From Intrasporangium oryzae NRRL B-24470 (lineage in GTDB: Bacteria > Actinomycetota > Actinomycetes > Actinomycetales > Dermatophilaceae), in assembly GCF_000576595.1 (NCBI RefSeq), contig NZ_AWSA01000019.1, positions 1 to 64,000 of the forward strand: 64,000 bases of DNA. Direction: 5' to 3'. Positions 41,572-50,329 of the stretch are shown piece by piece. Both the position numbers and the translations under genes were made by a program. The stretch's first letter is position 1. Each line of letters opens with the position of its first letter. Under the pieces are notes generated by a model. The model made no database searches. It was not told where the DNA came from and saw only the letters and a list, made by a program, of their open reading frames with translations.

Positions 41572-43557
41572 GTGTCTGCACAGATCACCGTCACCGTCGC
41601 CGGAAGCGAGCGATCGGTCGCGGAGCAGACGACGGCGGGTGAGCTCTTCGAGGGTGACCGCGCCGTCGTCGTCGCGCGGGTCAACGGCGAGCTGCGTGAC
41701 CTCTTCCACGTCGTCGCCGACGGCGACGTCGTCGAGCCGGTCGCCATCGACAGCCCCGACGGCCTCGCCGTCCTGCGCCACTCCACCGCGCACGTCCTCG
41801 CACAGGCCGTCCAGTCCGTCAACCCCGAGGCCAAGCTGGGCATCGGTCCGCCCGTCCGGGACGGTTTCTACTACGACTTCGACGTCGAGAAGCCGTTCCA
41901 CCCCGACGACCTCAAGGCCCTCGAGAAGGCCATGCAGCGGATCATCAACGAGGGCCAGACCTTCTCGCGCCGCGTCGTCACCGACGCTGACGCGCTCGTC
42001 GAGCTCGCGCACGAGCCGTACAAGTGCGAGCTCGTCGGTCTCAAGGGCGGCAACGCCGACGACGCCGCGGAGGGTGCAGGAGTCGAGGTCGGCGGCGGCG
42101 AGCTGACGATCTACGACAACATCCGCAAGGACGGCACCCGCGCCTGGGGCGACCTCTGCCGCGGCCCGCACATCCCCGACACCAAGCTCATCGGCAACGC
42201 GTTCAAGCTCATGCGCGTCGCGGCGGCCTACTGGCGCGGCTCCGAGAAGAACCCCCAGCTGCAGCGCATCTACGGCACCGCGTGGCCGACCAAGGACGAC
42301 CTCAAGGCCTACCTCGACCGCCTCGCAGAGGCCGAGCGCCGCGACCACCGGCGCATCGGCGCCGAGATGGACCTCTTCTCCTTCCCCGACGAGCTCGGCT
42401 CGGGCCTGCCCGTGTTCCACCCGAAGGGCGGCGTCATCAAGCGCGAGATGGAGGACTACGTCCGTCGGCGGCACGTCGAGGAGGGCTTCTCCTACGTCGG
42501 CACCCCGCACATCAGCAAGGACGGACTGTTCCACACGAGCGGCCACCTGCCGTACTACGCCGACACGATGTTCCCGCCGATGGAGCTCGAGGGTGCGAAG
42601 TACCAGCTCAAGGCGATGAGCTGCCCGATGCACAACCTCATCTACCAGTCGCGGGGCCGGTCCTACCGCGAGCTGCCGCTGCGCTTCTTCGAGTTCGGGA
42701 CGGTCTACCGCTACGAGAAGTCGGGCGTGGTCCACGGCCTGACCCGCGTGCGCGGTCTCACCCAGGACGACTCGCACAGCTACGTCACCCCCGAGCAGGC
42801 CCCGGGCGAGGTCAAGCACCTGCTCGACTTCGTGCTCGGGCTGCTCAAGGACTTCGGTCTCGACGACTTCTACCTTGAGCTGTCGACCCGCGACACCGAG
42901 GGCGAGAAGTCCTCGAAGTTCATCGGCTCCGACGAGCAGTGGGAGGTCGCGACCAAGGTTCTCGAGGACGTGGCGACGGCCTCCGGCCTCGAGCTCGTCC
43001 CCGACCCGGGTGGCGCGGCGTTCTACGGCCCGAAGATCTCGGTCCAGGCCCGCGACGCGATCGGGCGCACGTGGCAGATGTCGACGATCCAGTACGACTT
43101 CAACCAGCCCGAGGGCTTCGGTCTCGAGTACCAGGCTGCCGACGGGTCCCGCCAGCAGCCGGTCATGATCCACTCGGCGAAGTTCGGCTCGATCGAGCGC
43201 TTCCTCGGGGTCCTCGTCGAGCACTACGCCGGCGCGTTCCCCGTGTGGCTCGCGCCGGTGCAGGTCCTCGGAGTGCCCGTCGCGGAGGACTACGCCGACT
43301 ACCTCCAGGACGTCCTCGACCAGCTGAAGCGCAAGGGTGTCCGCGTCGAGCTCGACGCGAGCGACGACCGCTTCCCGAAGAAGATCCGCAACGCGAGCAA
43401 GTCGAAGGCGCCCTACGTCCTCATCGCGGGGGAGGAGGACCGCGCCAACGGCGCCGTGTCCTTCCGCTACCGCGACGGCACCCAGAAGAACGGCGTCCCG
43501 GTCGCCGACGCGATCGCCGAGATCCTCGCCGCGATCGAGTCGCGCGCGCAGGTCTGA
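41572..43557 (+). CDS. thrS: Threonyl-tRNA synthetase
   Basis: The 661-residue protein starts with a TGS domain (residues 1-60), continues with the editing-type domain ([29 protein letters not shown]) and the class II core with [20 protein letters not shown], whose Cys and later His (DDSHSY) bind zinc, plus [11 protein letters not shown] and [16 protein letters not shown]. The C-terminal anticodon-binding domain ends with [26 protein letters not shown] precedes the GTG at 41572. No T-box was found upstream. It charges tRNA-Thr in the cytosol. Confidence 0.97.
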   Translation: MSAQITVTVAGSERSVAEQTTAGELFEGDRAVVVARVNGELRDLFHVVADGDVVEPVAIDSPDGLAVLRHSTAHVLAQAVQSVNPEAKLGIGPPVRDGFYYDFDVEKPFHPDDLKALEKAMQRIINEGQTFSRRVVTDADALVELAHEPYKCELVGLKGGNADDAAEGAGVEVGGGELTIYDNIRKDGTRAWGDLCRGPHIPDTKLIGNAFKLMRVAAAYWRGSEKNPQLQRIYGTAWPTKDDLKAYLDRLAEAERRDHRRIGAEMDLFSFPDELGSGLPVFHPKGGVIKREMEDYVRRRHVEEGFSYVGTPHISKDGLFHTSGHLPYYADTMFPPMELEGAKYQLKAMSCPMHNLIYQSRGRSYRELPLRFFEFGTVYRYEKSGVVHGLTRVRGLTQDDSHSYVTPEQAPGEVKHLLDFVLGLLKDFGLDDFYLELSTRDTEGEKSSKFIGSDEQWEVATKVLEDVATASGLELVPDPGGAAFYGPKISVQARDAIGRTWQMSTIQYDFNQPEGFGLEYQAADGSRQQPVMIHSAKFGSIERFLGVLVEHYAGAFPVWLAPVQVLGVPVAEDYADYLQDVLDQLKRKGVRVELDASDDRFPKKIRNASKSKAPYVLIAGEEDRANGAVSFRYRDGTQKNGVPVADAIAEILAAIESRAQV

Positions 43558-43767
43558 CCTCGAGCGGTCTTCCAGAGCCGCCAGACGGCCGGAGTCGTAT
43601 GCCGCTGGGCCGGGCTCGGAGCGCGCGCTCCGACCCCGCCCAGCGTGCGTCACGGGCGACACGCCGACGATTCGGCCCGACACGCCGTCGGCCGGGAAAC
43701 AGCCGAGAATCGGCCGGCTGAACCCCTTGCGCCGGACGCCCCGTAGGCATACAAAGGAAGTACCGAA

Positions 43768-43805
43768 TCGCTTCGGCGAAACGGTTTCTGATTCGCTTCG
43801 GCGAA
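43768..43805 (+). repeat. Two short hairpins with TTCG tetraloops
   Basis: TCGC-TTCG-GCGA at 43768-43779 and TTCGC-TTCG-GCGAA at 43792-43805 are two near-identical mini-hairpins 24 bases apart. C(TTCG)G is a very stable RNA tetraloop. They lie in an unusually AT-richer, purine-rich stretch after thrS and lead into a long hairpin. Confidence 0.55.
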
Positions 43806-43812
43806 GAAGAAA

Positions 43813-43845
43813 GAAGCCCCGGGAACTCATACTTCCCGGGGCTTC
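43813..43845 (+). terminator. Perfect 13-bp hairpin, probable thrS terminator
   Basis: GAAGCCCCGGGAA pairs with TTCCCGGGGCTTC around the loop CTCATAC. It lies 256 bases after thrS. The trailing bases are not T-rich. It could instead be part of a structured RNA with the next two hairpins. Confidence 0.55.
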
Positions 43846-43890
43846 ACCCTTCCGACCCGCCAGCTGCCGAGCAGCAGACGCGCTTCGGTG

Positions 43891-43993
43891 GGGAACGCCC
43901 CGGCCCTGCGGCTCTCACACCCGCGGGGCCGTTCCCTGTCCTGGGAGCGCGGGCAGCGGAAAGGGCCCTGCGATCTCACACACCGCAGGGCCC
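43891..43993 (+). ncRNA. Candidate structured RNA: two homologous hairpins with TCTCACAC loops
   Basis: The hairpins at 43891-43936 and 43963-43993 share GGCCCTGCG on the 5' side, TCTCACAC in the loop and CCGC-GGGCC on the 3' side. A stem position that is T-G in the first is T-A in the second, so pairing is kept. The preceding hairpin at 43813 has the related loop CTCATAC. No open frame is convincing here. Whether this is an RNA gene, a leader of the HIT operon or a terminator group is open. Confidence 0.4.
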
Positions 43994-44094
43994 GTCTCCA
44001 TTGAACCGGGTCGAGGGCCGATTCGGCCAATCGACACGCGTCCGGAGCACCCGGACGGGCGAGGGCCGACCGCTCCGATGCGGCGACCACACCC

Positions 44095-44100
44095 TAGGAT
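44095..44100 (+). promoter_or_regulatory. -10 box TAGGAT, leaderless promoter of the HIT gene
   Basis: TAGGAT lies six bases before the ATG at 44107, with no Shine-Dalgarno. Transcription from here would probably not include the hairpins upstream. Confidence 0.5.
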
Positions 44101-44106
44101 TCCGAC

Positions 44107-44658
44107 ATGATCGAGACGCCCGAGCCGGAGTCGGCGCACGCCTTCGCCCACGTCGACGACGGCTTCGAGCGTCTCTGGACCCCGCACCGGATGGCCTACA
44201 TCCTCGGTGATCGGCCGACCGACGAGCCGGGCCAGGGCTGTCCGTTCTGCGCGGCCCCAGGCAAGGCAGACTCCGAGGGTCTCATCGTCCACCGAGGCAC
44301 GCACTGCTACGTGGTTATGAACCTCTTCCCGTACAACCCCGGGCACCTGCTCGTCTGCCCCTACCGCCACGTCTCGCTCTACATCGACCTCGACGAGGAC
44401 GAGACGGCGGAGTTCTCGGCGCTCACCAAGACCGCCGTCCGTGCTCTCCAGGCGGCCTCGGGGCCACACGGCTTCAACCTCGGGATGAACCAGGGAGCGG
44501 TCGCCGGCGCCGGCGTCGCTGCCCACCTGCACCAGCACGTCGTGCCCCGCTGGAGCGGCGACTCCAACTTCCTGCCCATCATCGGGCAGACGAAGGCCCT
44601 GCCGGACCTGCTCGAGGACACCCGCGCGCGGATCGTCGCGAGCTGGCCGACCGCCTGA
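44107..44658 (+). CDS. HIT-domain nucleotide hydrolase/phosphorylase
   Basis: The 183-residue protein has the histidine triad HLHQHVVPRW, preceded by FNLGMNQGAVAGAGVAAHLH, and the N-terminal CPFCAAPG zinc-type cysteines that mark the ATP adenylyltransferase / AP4A phosphorylase-like branch. YVVMNLFPYNPGHLLVCPYR is also characteristic. It precedes the phosphatidylinositol phosphate synthase gene in many actinobacteria, as here. It should act on dinucleoside polyphosphates or AMP derivatives in the cytosol. Confidence 0.9.
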   Translation: MIETPEPESAHAFAHVDDGFERLWTPHRMAYILGDRPTDEPGQGCPFCAAPGKADSEGLIVHRGTHCYVVMNLFPYNPGHLLVCPYRHVSLYIDLDEDETAEFSALTKTAVRALQAASGPHGFNLGMNQGAVAGAGVAAHLHQHVVPRWSGDSNFLPIIGQTKALPDLLEDTRARIVASWPTA

Positions 44659-44729
44659 CGCCGGCCGGCCGGCGCATCGGCCGCCCGCCAGGTTCCGGTC
44701 GCTCGTGCCTCACTGCGGCAACCGATCAG

Positions 44730-44735
44730 TAGGCT
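44730..44735 (+). promoter_or_regulatory. -10 box TAGGCT upstream of pgsA
   Basis: TAGGCT lies nine bases before the ATG at 44745, implying a leader of only about two or three bases. The spacing is slightly longer than at the other leaderless genes. Confidence 0.4.
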
Positions 44736-44744
44736 GTCCCCACC

Positions 44745-45368
44745 ATGCTCAACAGACTGCTCCGTGCGACGATGACCACGATCCTCGCCCCGATCGCCCA
44801 CCTGTTCCTCCGGCTGGGCATCAGTCCCGACATCGTCACCATCGTCGGCACCCTCGGTGTCAGCGCCGGTGCTCTCGTCTTCTTCCCGCGTGGTGACCTG
44901 TGGATCGGCGTCCTCGTCATCACGGCCTTCGTCTTCTCCGACACGGTCGACGGGATCATGGCGCGCGAGTCCGGCCGGTCGAGCAAGTGGGGCGCCTACC
45001 TCGACTCGACCCTCGACCGCATCGGCGACGCGGCGATCTTCGGCGGCCTCGTCATCTACTACGCAGGCAAGGGCAGCAACCAGGTGATGGCCGGTCTGGC
45101 CCTGGCGTGCCTCATCCTCGGCAGTGTCGTCTCCTACGCCAAGGCGCGGGCCGAGGGGCTCGGCTTCACCGCCAACGTCGGCATCGCGGAGCGGGCCGAC
45201 CGGCTGGTCGCCGTCCTCGTCGCGGCGTTCTTCGCCGACCTGCTCGACTCGACGATCCTGCTCGGGGTCGTCCTCGCGCTGCTCGCCGTCGCCAGCTTCG
45301 TGACGGTGCTGCAGCGCATGCTGACCGTCCGGCGCCAGGCCCTCGCGAAGGGCGAGGTCGCCAGTTGA
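44745..45368 (+). CDS. pgsA: Phosphatidylinositol phosphate synthase (CDP-alcohol phosphatidyltransferase)
   Basis: The 207-residue membrane protein contains the complete CDP-alcohol signature DX2DGX2ARX8GX3DX3D: Asp66, Asp69, Gly70, Ala73, Arg74, Gly83, Asp87, Asp91. Six hydrophobic segments fit the family. Because the next two genes make phosphatidylinositol mannosides, the alcohol is most likely inositol-1-phosphate, as in mycobacteria, rather than glycerol phosphate. The next gene overlaps by four bases with a TTG start. Confidence 0.88.
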   Translation: MLNRLLRATMTTILAPIAHLFLRLGISPDIVTIVGTLGVSAGALVFFPRGDLWIGVLVITAFVFSDTVDGIMARESGRSSKWGAYLDSTLDRIGDAAIFGGLVIYYAGKGSNQVMAGLALACLILGSVVSYAKARAEGLGFTANVGIAERADRLVAVLVAAFFADLLDSTILLGVVLALLAVASFVTVLQRMLTVRRQALAKGEVAS

Positions 45369-46336
45369 GCACCCCGTCGCCGCTGGCGCGCGCCGCCGAC
45401 ACCGTCAGCGTGCTGGGGTTCCGGCTCGGGTGGTCCACCGTCCGAGCGCTCCCGGAGCCGGCGGCATACGGCCTGTTCAACCGGATCGCCGACCTCGCCG
45501 TCCTGCGCAACGGCAAGGGGGTGCAGCGCCTGCGCTCCAACTACGCGCGGGTGCGCCCCGAGCTGACCGAGGCCCAGCTCGACGACCTCGTCCACGACGG
45601 GATGCGCTCCTACATGCGCTACTACTGCGAGGCGTTCCGCCTCCCGTCGCTCCGGCGCGACCAGATCGACCGCGCGGTCGTCGCGTACGGCGCCGAGGAG
45701 CCCACGGCCATCGCGGCCTCGGGGCAGAGCCCCGTGGTCTTCGTCGGGCACCTCGGCAACTTCGACCTCGCGGCCGCCTGGTCCGCCGACCACATCGCGC
45801 CCGTGACGACCGTGGCGGAGCGGCTGGAGCCGGAGGAGGTCTTCCAGGAGTTCGTCGCCTTCCGCAACGCCATCGACATGGACATCATCCCGCTCACCGG
45901 CGGGGAGGACCCCTTCGCGTCGCTCCTCGCACGCGCCCGTGCCGGGGGGCGCGTCATCGCCCTGGCGAGCGACCGCGACCTGACGAGGAACGGCGTCGAG
46001 GTCGACCTGCTCGGGCACCGCGCCCGGATGGCCAAGGGTCCGGCCGTCCTCGCACTCATGACCGGGGCGCCGCTCTACTGCGCCGCGATCCACTACGAGC
46101 CCGCTCCACGCGGCGAGGGCCTCGGGGGTCACCGGACCGTGATCGAGTTCAGCGAGCAGCTGGCGCCGCGTGTCGGCGGGACGACGGGTGACAAGGTCGC
46201 CGACCTCATCCAGCAGTGCGCCGACCACCTGTCCGGCACCATCCGCGAGCACACGCACAGCTGGCACATGCTCCAGCGCGTCTTCGTCGAGGACCTCGAC
46301 CCGGCACGGGTGGGCGCCACCGAGGGCGTCTCATGA
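45365..46336 (+). CDS. patA: Phosphatidylinositol mannoside acyltransferase
   Basis: The 323-residue protein is of the LpxL/HtrB-like acyltransferase type, with HX4D at His129-Asp134 (GHLGNFD) and downstream ALASDRDLTRNGVEVDLLGH and AKGPAVLALMTGAPLYCAAI. In mycobacteria PatA acylates the mannose of PIM at the membrane. It starts at TTG 45365, which overlaps the pgsA stop, and ends in an ATGA overlap with pimA. The tight coupling supports one pathway. Confidence 0.88.
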   Translation: MSTPSPLARAADTVSVLGFRLGWSTVRALPEPAAYGLFNRIADLAVLRNGKGVQRLRSNYARVRPELTEAQLDDLVHDGMRSYMRYYCEAFRLPSLRRDQIDRAVVAYGAEEPTAIAASGQSPVVFVGHLGNFDLAAAWSADHIAPVTTVAERLEPEEVFQEFVAFRNAIDMDIIPLTGGEDPFASLLARARAGGRVIALASDRDLTRNGVEVDLLGHRARMAKGPAVLALMTGAPLYCAAIHYEPAPRGEGLGGHRTVIEFSEQLAPRVGGTTGDKVADLIQQCADHLSGTIREHTHSWHMLQRVFVEDLDPARVGATEGVS

Positions 46337-47508
46337 GGATCGGGATCGTCTGCCCCTACTCGTTCGACGTGCCCGGCGGGGTCCAGTTCCACGTCCGCGA
46401 CCTGGCCGAGTACCTCATCGATGCCGGCCACGAGGTGTCGGTCCTCGCGCCCGCCGACAGCGACACCGAGCTGCCCGACTACGTCGTGTCCGCAGGGCGG
46501 GCGACCGCGGTTCGCTACAACGGGTCGGTGGCGCGGCTCAACTTCGGCCCGGTCACGGCGAGCAAGGTGGGTCGCTGGCTCGAGCACGGCGACTTCGACG
46601 TCCTCCACCTGCACGAGCCGGTCACGCCGAGCGTCAGCGTCCTCGCCCTCATGGCGGCCGACGGGCCCATCGTCGCGACGTTCCACACCTCGATGATCCG
46701 GTCGCGGACGATGCAGGCGGCCTACCCGATCTTCCGGTCGAGCCTCGAGAAGATCGCCGGCCGCATTGCCGTGAGCGAGGACGCCCGCCGGACCGTGACG
46801 ACCCACATCGGCGGCGACGCCGTGGTCATCCCCAACGGCGTCAACGTCGACCGGTTCTCCAGCGCGCCGCACCGACCCGACTGGACGGGGACCCCCGAGC
46901 GCCCGACCATCGCCTTCCTCGGCCGGATGGAGGAGCCGCGCAAAGGCCTGCCCGTCCTCGCCGCCGCCCTTCCGGCGGTCCTCGCCGAGGTCCCCGGCCT
47001 GCGGGTGCTCGTCGCCGGCCCCGGCGACCCGAAGGAGGTCACCTCGGGGCTCCCCGAGCACGTCGCTGCGGCGTTCGAGTTCCTCGGGGCGGTGAGCGAC
47101 GAGGAGAAGGCCTCGCTCCTCGCGTCCGTCGACGTCTACGTGGCTCCCAACACGGGTGGGGAGAGCTTCGGGATCATCCTCATCGAGGCCATGTCCGCCG
47201 GAGCCTGCGTCCTCGCGAGCGACATCTCGGCGTTCTCCCGGGTCCTCGACGGCGGCGCGACGGGGGAGCTGTTCCACAACGAGGACCCGGACGACCTCGC
47301 CAAGCACCTCCTCGCGCTCCTGCGCGACGGCGAACGTCGAGCCGACCTCGCGGCTGCCGGTCGCACGCGCGCCCGGCTCTTCGACTGGTCGGTCGTCGCC
47401 GACCGGATCATCGCCGTCTACGAGACGGTGATCGAGGGACGCATGGCCGCCCGCCCGGAGCACCACACGGGGTGGAACCGGTTCCTGCGCGGCGGGATCG
47501 GCCGATGA
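46333..47508 (+). CDS. pimA: Phosphatidylinositol alpha-mannosyltransferase
   Basis: The 391-residue GT4 glycosyltransferase has the N-terminal GIVCPYSFDVPGGVQFHVRD, VLHLHEPVTPSVSVLALMAA, VIPNGVNVDRF, and the EX7E motif in NTGGESFGIILIEAMSAGA. These match PimA, which transfers mannose from GDP-mannose to phosphatidylinositol at the inner face of the membrane, the first step of PIM and lipoarabinomannan synthesis. The pgsA-patA-pimA order is that of mycobacteria. ATG overlaps the patA stop. Confidence 0.93.
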   Translation: MRIGIVCPYSFDVPGGVQFHVRDLAEYLIDAGHEVSVLAPADSDTELPDYVVSAGRATAVRYNGSVARLNFGPVTASKVGRWLEHGDFDVLHLHEPVTPSVSVLALMAADGPIVATFHTSMIRSRTMQAAYPIFRSSLEKIAGRIAVSEDARRTVTTHIGGDAVVIPNGVNVDRFSSAPHRPDWTGTPERPTIAFLGRMEEPRKGLPVLAAALPAVLAEVPGLRVLVAGPGDPKEVTSGLPEHVAAAFEFLGAVSDEEKASLLASVDVYVAPNTGGESFGIILIEAMSAGACVLASDISAFSRVLDGGATGELFHNEDPDDLAKHLLALLRDGERRADLAAAGRTRARLFDWSVVADRIIAVYETVIEGRMAARPEHHTGWNRFLRGGIGR

Positions 47509-48056
47509 GCGGGGTCCTGACGTGGGTCTTCGCGGGCCTCTTCGTCCTCGTGATCATCGCGTGGTACCTCAGCTACACGGCAGCCCGGCTCGACCGTCTC
47601 CACGTCCGGCTGAGCGGCACGCTCGCCGCGCTCGACGCGCAGCTCGTGCGCCGGGCGGAGGCGGCCCTCGAGCTCGCGACGAGCGGCCTGCTCGACGGGG
47701 CCACCTCGCTCATCCTCGCCAACGCTGCCGCGGGGTCGCTCGAGGTGCCCGAGGAGCACGGCGAGAGCCGTGAGCTCGCCGAGAGCGACCTGACCGAGGC
47801 CCTCCAGCTCTCCCTCACGCCCCACGCCGTCGAGCTCGTCCGCGACGCGGGGGAGGCCGGCACCGACCAGCTGGGACGGCTCGGGTCCGCGTGCACCCGG
47901 GTCCAGCTCGCACGGCGGTTCCACAACGACGCTGTCACGGACGTCCGGCGCGTCCGACGCAAGTGGGCCATCCGCATCTTCCATCTGGCCGGCCACACGC
48001 CGATGCCGCACACGATCGAGTTCGACGACGAGATCCCCGAGCACCTCGCGGCCTGA
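47505..48056 (+). CDS. Membrane-anchored protein, LemA-like
   Basis: The 183-residue protein has one N-terminal membrane helix ([20 protein letters not shown]) and a long alpha-helical cytoplasmic or surface part with [20 protein letters not shown], and [20 protein letters not shown]. The ARRFHNDAV motif recalls the ARR(Y/F)YN of LemA proteins, but the overall match is weak. It is coupled to pimA (ATGA) and, to my knowledge, a protein of this kind is often found between pimA and pdxS in actinobacteria. Function is unknown. Confidence 0.72.
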   Translation: MSGVLTWVFAGLFVLVIIAWYLSYTAARLDRLHVRLSGTLAALDAQLVRRAEAALELATSGLLDGATSLILANAAAGSLEVPEEHGESRELAESDLTEALQLSLTPHAVELVRDAGEAGTDQLGRLGSACTRVQLARRFHNDAVTDVRRVRRKWAIRIFHLAGHTPMPHTIEFDDEIPEHLAA

Positions 48057-48247
48057 GGACGATCCATCGGGGCGGTGAGGCCTTCCGTACGGTCCGCCGA
48101 CTCCCGCCGCCTTCTCGCGCCCATTCGCGCCCGTCGCGCGCTGCCCGTTCGACCGTCGTCGCCTACTCCCAGGTCGCGGACCGGGTCGGAGCCGTCCAGC
48201 CGGGGGGCCTACCCTGTGAACAACCCACCACGAGAAAGCAGGACATC

Positions 48248-49195
48248 GTGAGCACTACCGAGACCACGGGCACCCCGTCCGCGGCCGACACCGCGGCCCA
48301 CTCGTCCGCCTCGACCGGCACGGGGACGACCCGTGTCAAGCGAGGCATGGCCGAGATGCTCAAGGGTGGCGTCATCATGGACGTCGTCACCCCCGAGCAG
48401 GCGAAGATCGCCGAGGACGCCGGCGCCGTCGCCGTCATGGCCCTCGAGCGCGTCCCCGCCGACATCCGCGCCCAGGGTGGCGTCTCCCGGATGAGCGACC
48501 CCGACATGATCGACGGCATCATCGAGGCCGTCTCGATCCCCGTCATGGCCAAGGCCCGCATCGGCCACTTCGTGGAGGCGCAGGTCCTCCAAAGCCTCGG
48601 CGTCGACTACATCGACGAGTCCGAGGTCCTCACCCCGGCCGACTACGCCAACCACATCGACAAGTGGCAGTTCACGGTGCCCTTCGTCTGTGGCGCGACC
48701 AACCTCGGCGAGGCCCTTCGCCGCATCACCGAGGGCGCGGCGATGATCCGCTCCAAGGGCGAGGCCGGGACCGGCGACGTGTCCAACGCGACGACGCACA
48801 TGCGCCAGATCCGCCAGGAGATCCGCCGCCTCCAGAACCTCCCCGAGGACGAGCTCTACGTCGCGGCCAAGGAGCTCCAGGCACCCTACGAGCTCGTCGC
48901 AGAGGTCGCCCGCGCCGGCAAGCTGCCCGTCGTGCTCTTCACCGCGGGCGGCATCGCGACGCCCGCCGACGCCGCGATGATGATGCAGCTCGGGGCCGAG
49001 GGCGTCTTCGTCGGCTCCGGCATCTTCAAGTCCGGCAACCCGGCCCAGCGCGCCGAGGCGATCGTCAAGGCGACGACGTTCTTCGACGACCCCGACGTCA
49101 TCGCGAAGGTCTCGCGCGGGCTCGGCGAGGCCATGGTCGGCATCAACGTCGACGAGATCCCGCAGCCGCACCGGCTCGCCGAGCGCGGTTGGTGA
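48248..49195 (+). CDS. pdxS: Pyridoxal 5'-phosphate synthase subunit PdxS
   Basis: The 315-residue TIM barrel has [80 protein letters not shown] and the [16 protein letters not shown] and [14 protein letters not shown] segments of PdxS. It condenses ribose 5-phosphate, glyceraldehyde 3-phosphate and ammonia to PLP, with PdxT supplying ammonia. A Thr/Ser/Ala-rich tail of about 28 residues precedes the core. The start is GTG 48248 with AGCAGGAC upstream. Unusually, pdxT is not next but 2.6 kb downstream. Confidence 0.95.
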   Translation: MSTTETTGTPSAADTAAHSSASTGTGTTRVKRGMAEMLKGGVIMDVVTPEQAKIAEDAGAVAVMALERVPADIRAQGGVSRMSDPDMIDGIIEAVSIPVMAKARIGHFVEAQVLQSLGVDYIDESEVLTPADYANHIDKWQFTVPFVCGATNLGEALRRITEGAAMIRSKGEAGTGDVSNATTHMRQIRQEIRRLQNLPEDELYVAAKELQAPYELVAEVARAGKLPVVLFTAGGIATPADAAMMMQLGAEGVFVGSGIFKSGNPAQRAEAIVKATTFFDDPDVIAKVSRGLGEAMVGINVDEIPQPHRLAERGW

Positions 49196-49220
49196 CCTCC
49201 GCCCGGCCAGCCACACGCTG

Positions 49221-49260
49221 ACGTATGCCGCCGTGCCCGACCGGGCCCGGCGGCATACGT
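49221..49260 (+). terminator. pdxS terminator built from two CGGCATACG words
   Basis: ACGTATGCCGCCG at 49221 pairs with CGGCGGCATACGT ending at 49260, and GCCCG/CGGGC pair inside. Each arm carries one copy of the repeated word. It lies 25 bases after the pdxS stop. Confidence 0.75.
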
Positions 49261-49272
49261 GCGTCTCGCCCC

Positions 49273-49343
49273 GCAACACACCGAGAAGCCGTCATCACCA
49301 CGGTGGTGTGCCCGGCGACGTTGACGACTGCTCGGTGTGTTGC
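49273..49343. repeat. Palindromic repeat, copy A
   Basis: GCAACACACCGAG at 49273 and CTCGGTGTGTTGC ending at 49343 are perfect inverted arms. The interior is shared in order with copy B (AAGCCGTCA, then GTGTGCCCG or ATGTGCCCG, then GACGAC). It lies between the pdxS terminator and the decayed DUF4037 gene. Confidence 0.75.
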
Positions 49344-49371
49344 TTAGGCGTGGCAGCATCGGTCCCACGCG

Positions 49372-50263
49372 ATGTCGCGCGACCACGACTGGGGCCTTCG
49401 CCTCACGGTCCTCGTGCCCGCCGACCTCGTGGCCGAGGTCGACGCGTACCTCGCGCGGTGGTTGCCCGACACCGTCGAGGGTCGGCCGACCCGCTTCGCC
49501 ACCACCTGGGATCGGCAGGTCCGTCACCGCGTCGAGGTGTCCGACGTGGCCACGTTCGCGCGGTCGCGTCTCGGTGTCGACGCCACCCGGGACCTGACCG
49601 TCGCGGAGTGGCTTTCCCTCACGGGGCAGGCCGTCCTGGAGGTCACCGGCGGGGAGGTGTTCGTCGACCGGGTGGGTGAGCTGAGCGGCATACGCGAGCG
49701 GCTCGAGTGGTACCCCGACGACGTGCGGCGCCATGTCGTCGCCACGGACTGGGCGCGGCTGGCCCAGGAGCTGCCCTTCGTCGGGCGCACCGCTGAGCGC
49801 GGCGACGACCTCGGCTCCCGCGTCGTGTCCGGCCGCCTGAGCGGGGCGGCCATGCACCTCGGCCACCTGCTCGAACGACGGTGGCCCCCTACGCCAAGTG
49901 GCTCGGCACGGCTTCGCGCGCCTCCCGCGTGCCCGGGAGGCGCTCGGACCGCTGGAGGCCGCGCTGGCGGCGACGCGGTGGCCGGAGCGCGAGTCGGGCC
50001 TCGTCGACGCGCTCCGCGTACTCGGCCGCCTGCAGGCCGAGGTGGGCCTCCCGATGGTCGACGACCCGGTCGAGCCGTTCTGGGACCGGCCCTACCGCGG
50101 GGTGCGCGCCGCCTGCGTCACCCTCATCGAGGACAGCGTCACCGACCCCGTCGTGCGGGCCCTCCCGCGCGGGGTCGGGAGCGTCGAGCAGTGGAGCGAC
50201 AACGTCGACGTGCTCATGCGCCCCGCATCGGCAACACACCGGGAAGCCGTCAACCGGGCGTGA
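49372..50263 (+). pseudogene. Decayed DUF4037 gene with two frameshifts and a truncated N-terminus
   Basis: Frame 1 reads SRDHDWGLRLTVLVPADLVA, then PFVGRTAERGDDLGSRVVSG and GHLLERRWPP. Near 49886 the match moves to another frame (YAKWLGT), and near 49908 to a third, FARLPRAREALGPLEAALAA, then GRLQAEVGLP and VEPFWDRPYRGV. Both shifts fit loss of one base within about 25 bases. DUF4037 proteins have roughly 60 residues with a nucleotidyltransferase-like G-S-x-x-x-G region before SRDHDWG, and this part is absent. The last codons run into palindromic copy B. Sequencing error could explain the shifts but not the missing start. Confidence 0.7.
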
Positions 50264-50300
50264 TGTGCCCGACGAGGACGACCGCTTCCCGGTGTGTTGG
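50231..50300. repeat. Palindromic repeat, copy B
   Basis: CAACACACCGGGAAGC at 50232 and GCTTCCCGGTGTGTTG ending at 50299 are perfect 16-base arms. Compared with copy A, the A-T pair in CCGAG/CTCGG is a G-C pair here, so complementarity is kept. It also lies just downstream of the kynU stop on the minus strand and may end kynU transcription. Confidence 0.75.
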
Positions 50301-50329
50301 ACGGGCGGTGTTGGACCGGCGCAGGCGCG

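Noticed and set aside
41407-43830. Minus-strand frame of 807 codons across thrS
   Set aside because: It is antisense to thrS, which is unambiguous, and consists of Arg/Val/Leu/Glu-rich sequence typical of antisense reading of high-GC genes.
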